Assembly: GCA_029721515.1 (NCBI GenBank)
Contig: CM056563.1
Location: 16,000,454-16,064,453 of the forward strand
DNA length: 64,000 bases
Direction: 5' to 3'
DNA from: Synanceia verrucosa
Lineage: Eukaryota; Chordata; Actinopteri; Perciformes; Synanceiidae
A program made the translations under genes and the position numbers. Positions 60,824-64,000 of the stretch are shown here, in pieces (the first letter of the stretch is position 1; the number at the start of each line of letters is the position of its first letter). Under the pieces are notes generated by a model. That model was not told where the DNA came from. It did not search any database and saw nothing but the letters and a program-made list of their open reading frames with translations.

Positions 60824-63800
60824 TTTCTATTGCGTGACTTTTTTCTTGTGAAATAGATAGAATGATATACATTACATGCAGGTTGCACCTGTTTACTTTT
60901 TCTGTTCAATTCAAGCTTCATTTGCGTAAAAAGTTTCAAAAACAATGTTACAATGCACAATAAAAATAAATTACAAAATGAATAATAGTAAACTTAAAAA
61001 AAATCACCACTGAGGTCACTATGGGAACTATTTTTTCCTTATGCTTCCTGCAGATGCAATATCATGGCTCAGGTTATGCCACTTTATCTTCCTGAAAGAA
61101 GAAGGTGTCTCACACTGCGACACCTAAAATGTGAAAATGTATTGTATGTATGGGAGAGTTCCTGTATGTCACAGTGAAGCTATATACAGGTGCAATGAGA
61201 TACCATTAATTTGGAGACTGAACTGGATTCTGTAGTTTTTCTCTGCGTCACAATGGGTTGTTTTACTTATTAAATGTGTACTTGTCTTGTACTTGTTTAT
61301 CTATATAAAGGAGGTCAAATGTCTGTTATGAAAAAGAGTCTATGATTAATACAGACAAAAACAGTCTCAAGAGGGGGCATCTCTAATTAAAAACCTTAGC
61401 ACATCTTTAGTCATGATAAACCCTCTTGTGTGTCACTGAGTCTACGTGCTCAGGTTCATTGGAAGCTGAGGTCATTTCTAATATGCATGACATAATTACA
61501 TGTAAATAAGAAAGTAGGTTCTTGAAATTTGAGCGAGCCTTAAATGTACTTTTATCTTGACAAACTAAAGCAGAGGAACATGGATTTGACTGTACGGTCA
61601 AATATAGTGGAGGTTATGTAGCCAGGTGAAGATAATCTGAGGCTGAATGTTAGAAAAGTTTAATTTTTGCTCATTTCATTGCAAACTTTGGTCATTTTAA
61701 AAAACATTTTTAAAACATTTGTTTGTTTTTTCCTGAATGATAGTAGTTAGTGGTGATATCAAGATCATAAAATGTTTGAGAAAGAGCACTGATTTGTCAG
61801 TATTTGCTGAATCACTCACCCTGGACTCTAACTCTTTGTACAAAGATTAATATACTGATAAATGGATGTTGTGCTACCTTGAACAAAGGGTTAGGGTTAG
61901 CTTGTATGAATGTTGTTTCAGGGTGTTGCCGTAAAACGGGTCAATGCTCAGTAGTTTTCTCGGAATTGTTTGCTGAACAGTTTCAGTTTCCGTTTACTGT
62001 ACAAATATGCATATACTGATAAATGGAGCTGTTTGAGACAGAAACAGTGACAAAAAGACAAAATATAATACAATACAAAATACAAAAATCCCAACTGCCT
62101 TAAACAATATACTGTACTTATATATACACAGTATATTCAAAACACTTTTCACAAAAGTATACAGTTACGAACTGTGCAGTCATATATAGTTGAGAGGTTA
62201 TAACTTAAAAATCCATCTGATTTGTATAAACACACAACCTATCTTTGTTCCTGTTATAAATGCTCCAAATGAGGCTGCAGAGAGTGATGCATGAGTAAAG
62301 AGTTGACTTACAAGGAAGAAAAGATACATTTCACAGGACTGAAGGGAGATAAGGAAATGAATAGTTGGTTATCATGTTCGTGTGTGTGTGTGTGTGAACT
62401 ATACCATCATTGTGGAGATTGTTTAGGTTTCACTGCAATGAGGAAACAAGAGGGAAAATACAGAAACCTGACTGTGTTGGTATGCACACAGCTTGTTAGT
62501 GCATTCCTGTGGTTATGTAGCCTGGTGGAGCTATTTAAACGGGCAGATCAATTAATTTCTCATTACATCATTTGACATCTCAACGCGTCATTCTCTTTGT
62601 TGCTTTTGTTGTTGTTGTGCTCCCTGGCATAAACGTCTGGCTCTTATGAATGTTTTTTAGGGGGTTGCCATAAAATATCTTCATGCTCCATCATTTTCTC
62701 TGAATAAACAACAGTTCATGATTATATCAAATGTTACATACCTGTCAGAGACTGACTCATCTCTGTTTATTACCTAATGGTTTCTGAAAACCAACGTACT
62801 GTACCAAGGTTTATACAATGATTTATGGAGCCATTTGAGAAAGAGAAAAAGAAAAAATATGATAACAGCCTCCAAGGATGGAACAGCCTCAAGTTCAATA
62901 TATTCATAATACTTTTTGTACAGCATGTTGTTTTGTTTTTTGGGGGTTTCATCAAAGCAGCAATGCTGTTTAATTTCACAAATGAAGCATCATATCACAC
63001 AATAATCACATAATCACAAACATAGATGATGGTGATGAGAGTATGACAAGTAAGCAAATAAATGCAGCATGCACGTCTTCTCATTATTGTACTGTATTAT
63101 TAATATCTGATCATTGTACAGCATTAAAAAAATATTAGTGTATTATTATTATTATATTCTATCTATCTATCTAGCTATCTACAAATTATTATTATTATGC
63201 ATTGGCGGGATTTTACTGTTGCTCAATGAGGAGCTATTTCTGAGTACTTGTATCATATGTTGGATAGATTGACAGCGCAGTATATTTAATGAGCTTGTTT
63301 TGGATGAACTTCAACTTACACAGTATGAAAATAGCTCTCAAATAAATGTAGTAGAAGTAGCCTAAAGTAGAAATACACAGTACAAACATGGAGGCGCCTC
63401 TAACATATCTTTATCTTGAAACCACAGAAAGTCTGTCCATCCTGGAAGAGGGATCCCTCCTCTGTTGCTCTTCCTGAGGTTTCTACCATTGCTTTTTCCC
63501 TGTTTTGGGGGGAGAAATTTTCCTTCATCGATTTGAAGGTCGCATTTAAAGGACAGAGGTTGTCACATCCTGTACAGATTGTAAATCCCTCAGAGGTTAA
63601 TTTGTAATTTGTGATATTGGGCAAATAAAATACAAGCATATAAAATTGACTTGGCTTGACATAGGAACATGGATTTGTTTAAACTGTATAGTAAATGCAT
63701 GAGAGAGTGGATTAGTATAGAACACACCCTGGGAGTAAAAGCTTTGCTCCAGTTGTTATGTCAGATTTTCTGTAGCAGGAGTTAAGGTGAGATTGCAATG

Positions 63801-63933
63801 TAATGACATAGTGCCTGAATCACAAGGAAGGAACAAGTTCAAAAAATTAAGGGATTTCACTTGAGAGGGTGGTGTCTGATGTCTGTGTCGCTTGTGTGGC
63901 TGTATGGGTCTGTTGTGTGGATCTGGAGCATAT
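60824..63933. other. Region between two related promoters
   Basis: No long reading frame. Two diverged copies of one segment can be seen: TATGAATGTTGTTTCAGGGT, then GTTGCCGTAAAAC near 61908-61950, and TATGAATGTTTTTTAGGGGG, then TTGCCATAAAAT near 62647-62680. A small TG run is at 62380-62396. The interspersed repeat at 63405-63650 lies here. If copy A is an active gene its exons are too short or too diverged for me to identify. Confidence 0.4.
63405..63650. repeat. Interspersed repeat, inverted copy
   Basis: Contains GGATCCCTCCTCTGTTGCTC, CTTCCTGAGGTTTCTACCAT and CCCTCAGAGGTTAATTTGTA. This is the reverse-complement order of the elements at 33537 and 57461. Confidence 0.65.
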
Positions 63934-64000
63934 ATAAAGGTTTGGGTGTCTTAGGAGAATTTACACAAGGAAGCCATATCTACCACACATCATAGGTCTA
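63934..64000 (+). promoter_or_regulatory. TATA promoter and leader (copy B), cut by the window end
   Basis: TATATAAAGG at 63934, followed by ACACAAGGAAGCCATATCTA and CCACACATCA. It aligns with copy A (CCAAGGCAGCAATATCTACG, AGGCATCA) at the same spacing from the TATA box. The gene it would drive lies beyond 64000. Confidence 0.45.

Noticed and set aside
1..64000. CRISPR arrays, bacterial operons or tRNA genes
   Set aside because: None present. The tRNA-like matches at 3.6 and 60.1 kb have SINE bodies and tails and do not fold as complete tRNAs.

Overview
This is a vertebrate, almost certainly teleost, genomic window. All genes are intron-rich with GT-AG junctions. The intergenic DNA carries a Tc1-type transposon, tRNA-derived SINEs and dinucleotide microsatellites typical of fish. 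The set adsl, atf4, mief1 and an APOL-family gene matches a block I know from human chromosome 22q (ADSL, ATF4, MIEF1, APOL cluster), so the window looks like a fish segment with conserved synteny.

Layout. 1-6.9 kb: no gene recognised, one SINE. 6.9-9.65 kb (-): six-exon TMEM150/DRAM-family membrane protein. 10.5-14.7 kb (-): adsl, twelve exons. 16.3-19.4 kb (+): a protein with two AIG1/GIMAP-type G domains in tandem. 23.0-25.3 kb (-): atf4, with the 3-codon uORF1 and the overlapping uORF2 both intact and uORF2 split by an intron. 26.5-35.1 kb (-): a thirteen-exon apolipoprotein L-like gene whose proline-rich exons have been duplicated in tandem. 36.0-37.2 kb: a decayed Tc1 element. 38.25-42.1 kb (+): a nine-exon cathepsin D-type aspartic protease, probably nothepsin. 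45.2-48.6 kb (-): mief1, with the separate LYR microprotein ORF in its 5' leader. 50.2-55.4 kb (-): a 1,581-residue fusion enzyme. 55.4-64 kb: repeats, microsatellites and two related TATA promoters about 3.2 kb apart.

The outstanding object is the fusion gene at 50.2-55.4 kb. One reading frame joins a choline/carnitine acyltransferase domain, a complete threonine-type (Ntn) L-asparaginase/isoaspartyl peptidase, two degenerate HIT-like domains and a class II AsnRS/AspRS-like catalytic core with no visible anticodon-binding domain. The last 1,300 codons are one uninterrupted exon. I do not recognise a described vertebrate protein with this architecture. It reads like a biosynthetic or amide-forming multi-enzyme, but its chemistry is inference.

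The genes are independent transcription units rather than an operon. mief1 and its microprotein are one bicistronic message (mitochondrial fission and mitoribosome functions). atf4 is a translation-controlled stress factor. adsl is purine synthesis. The GIMAP-like and APOL-like genes suggest immune or membrane roles. Exon coordinates were derived by hand from splice signals, reading frame and family similarity; each model sums to a whole number of codons.
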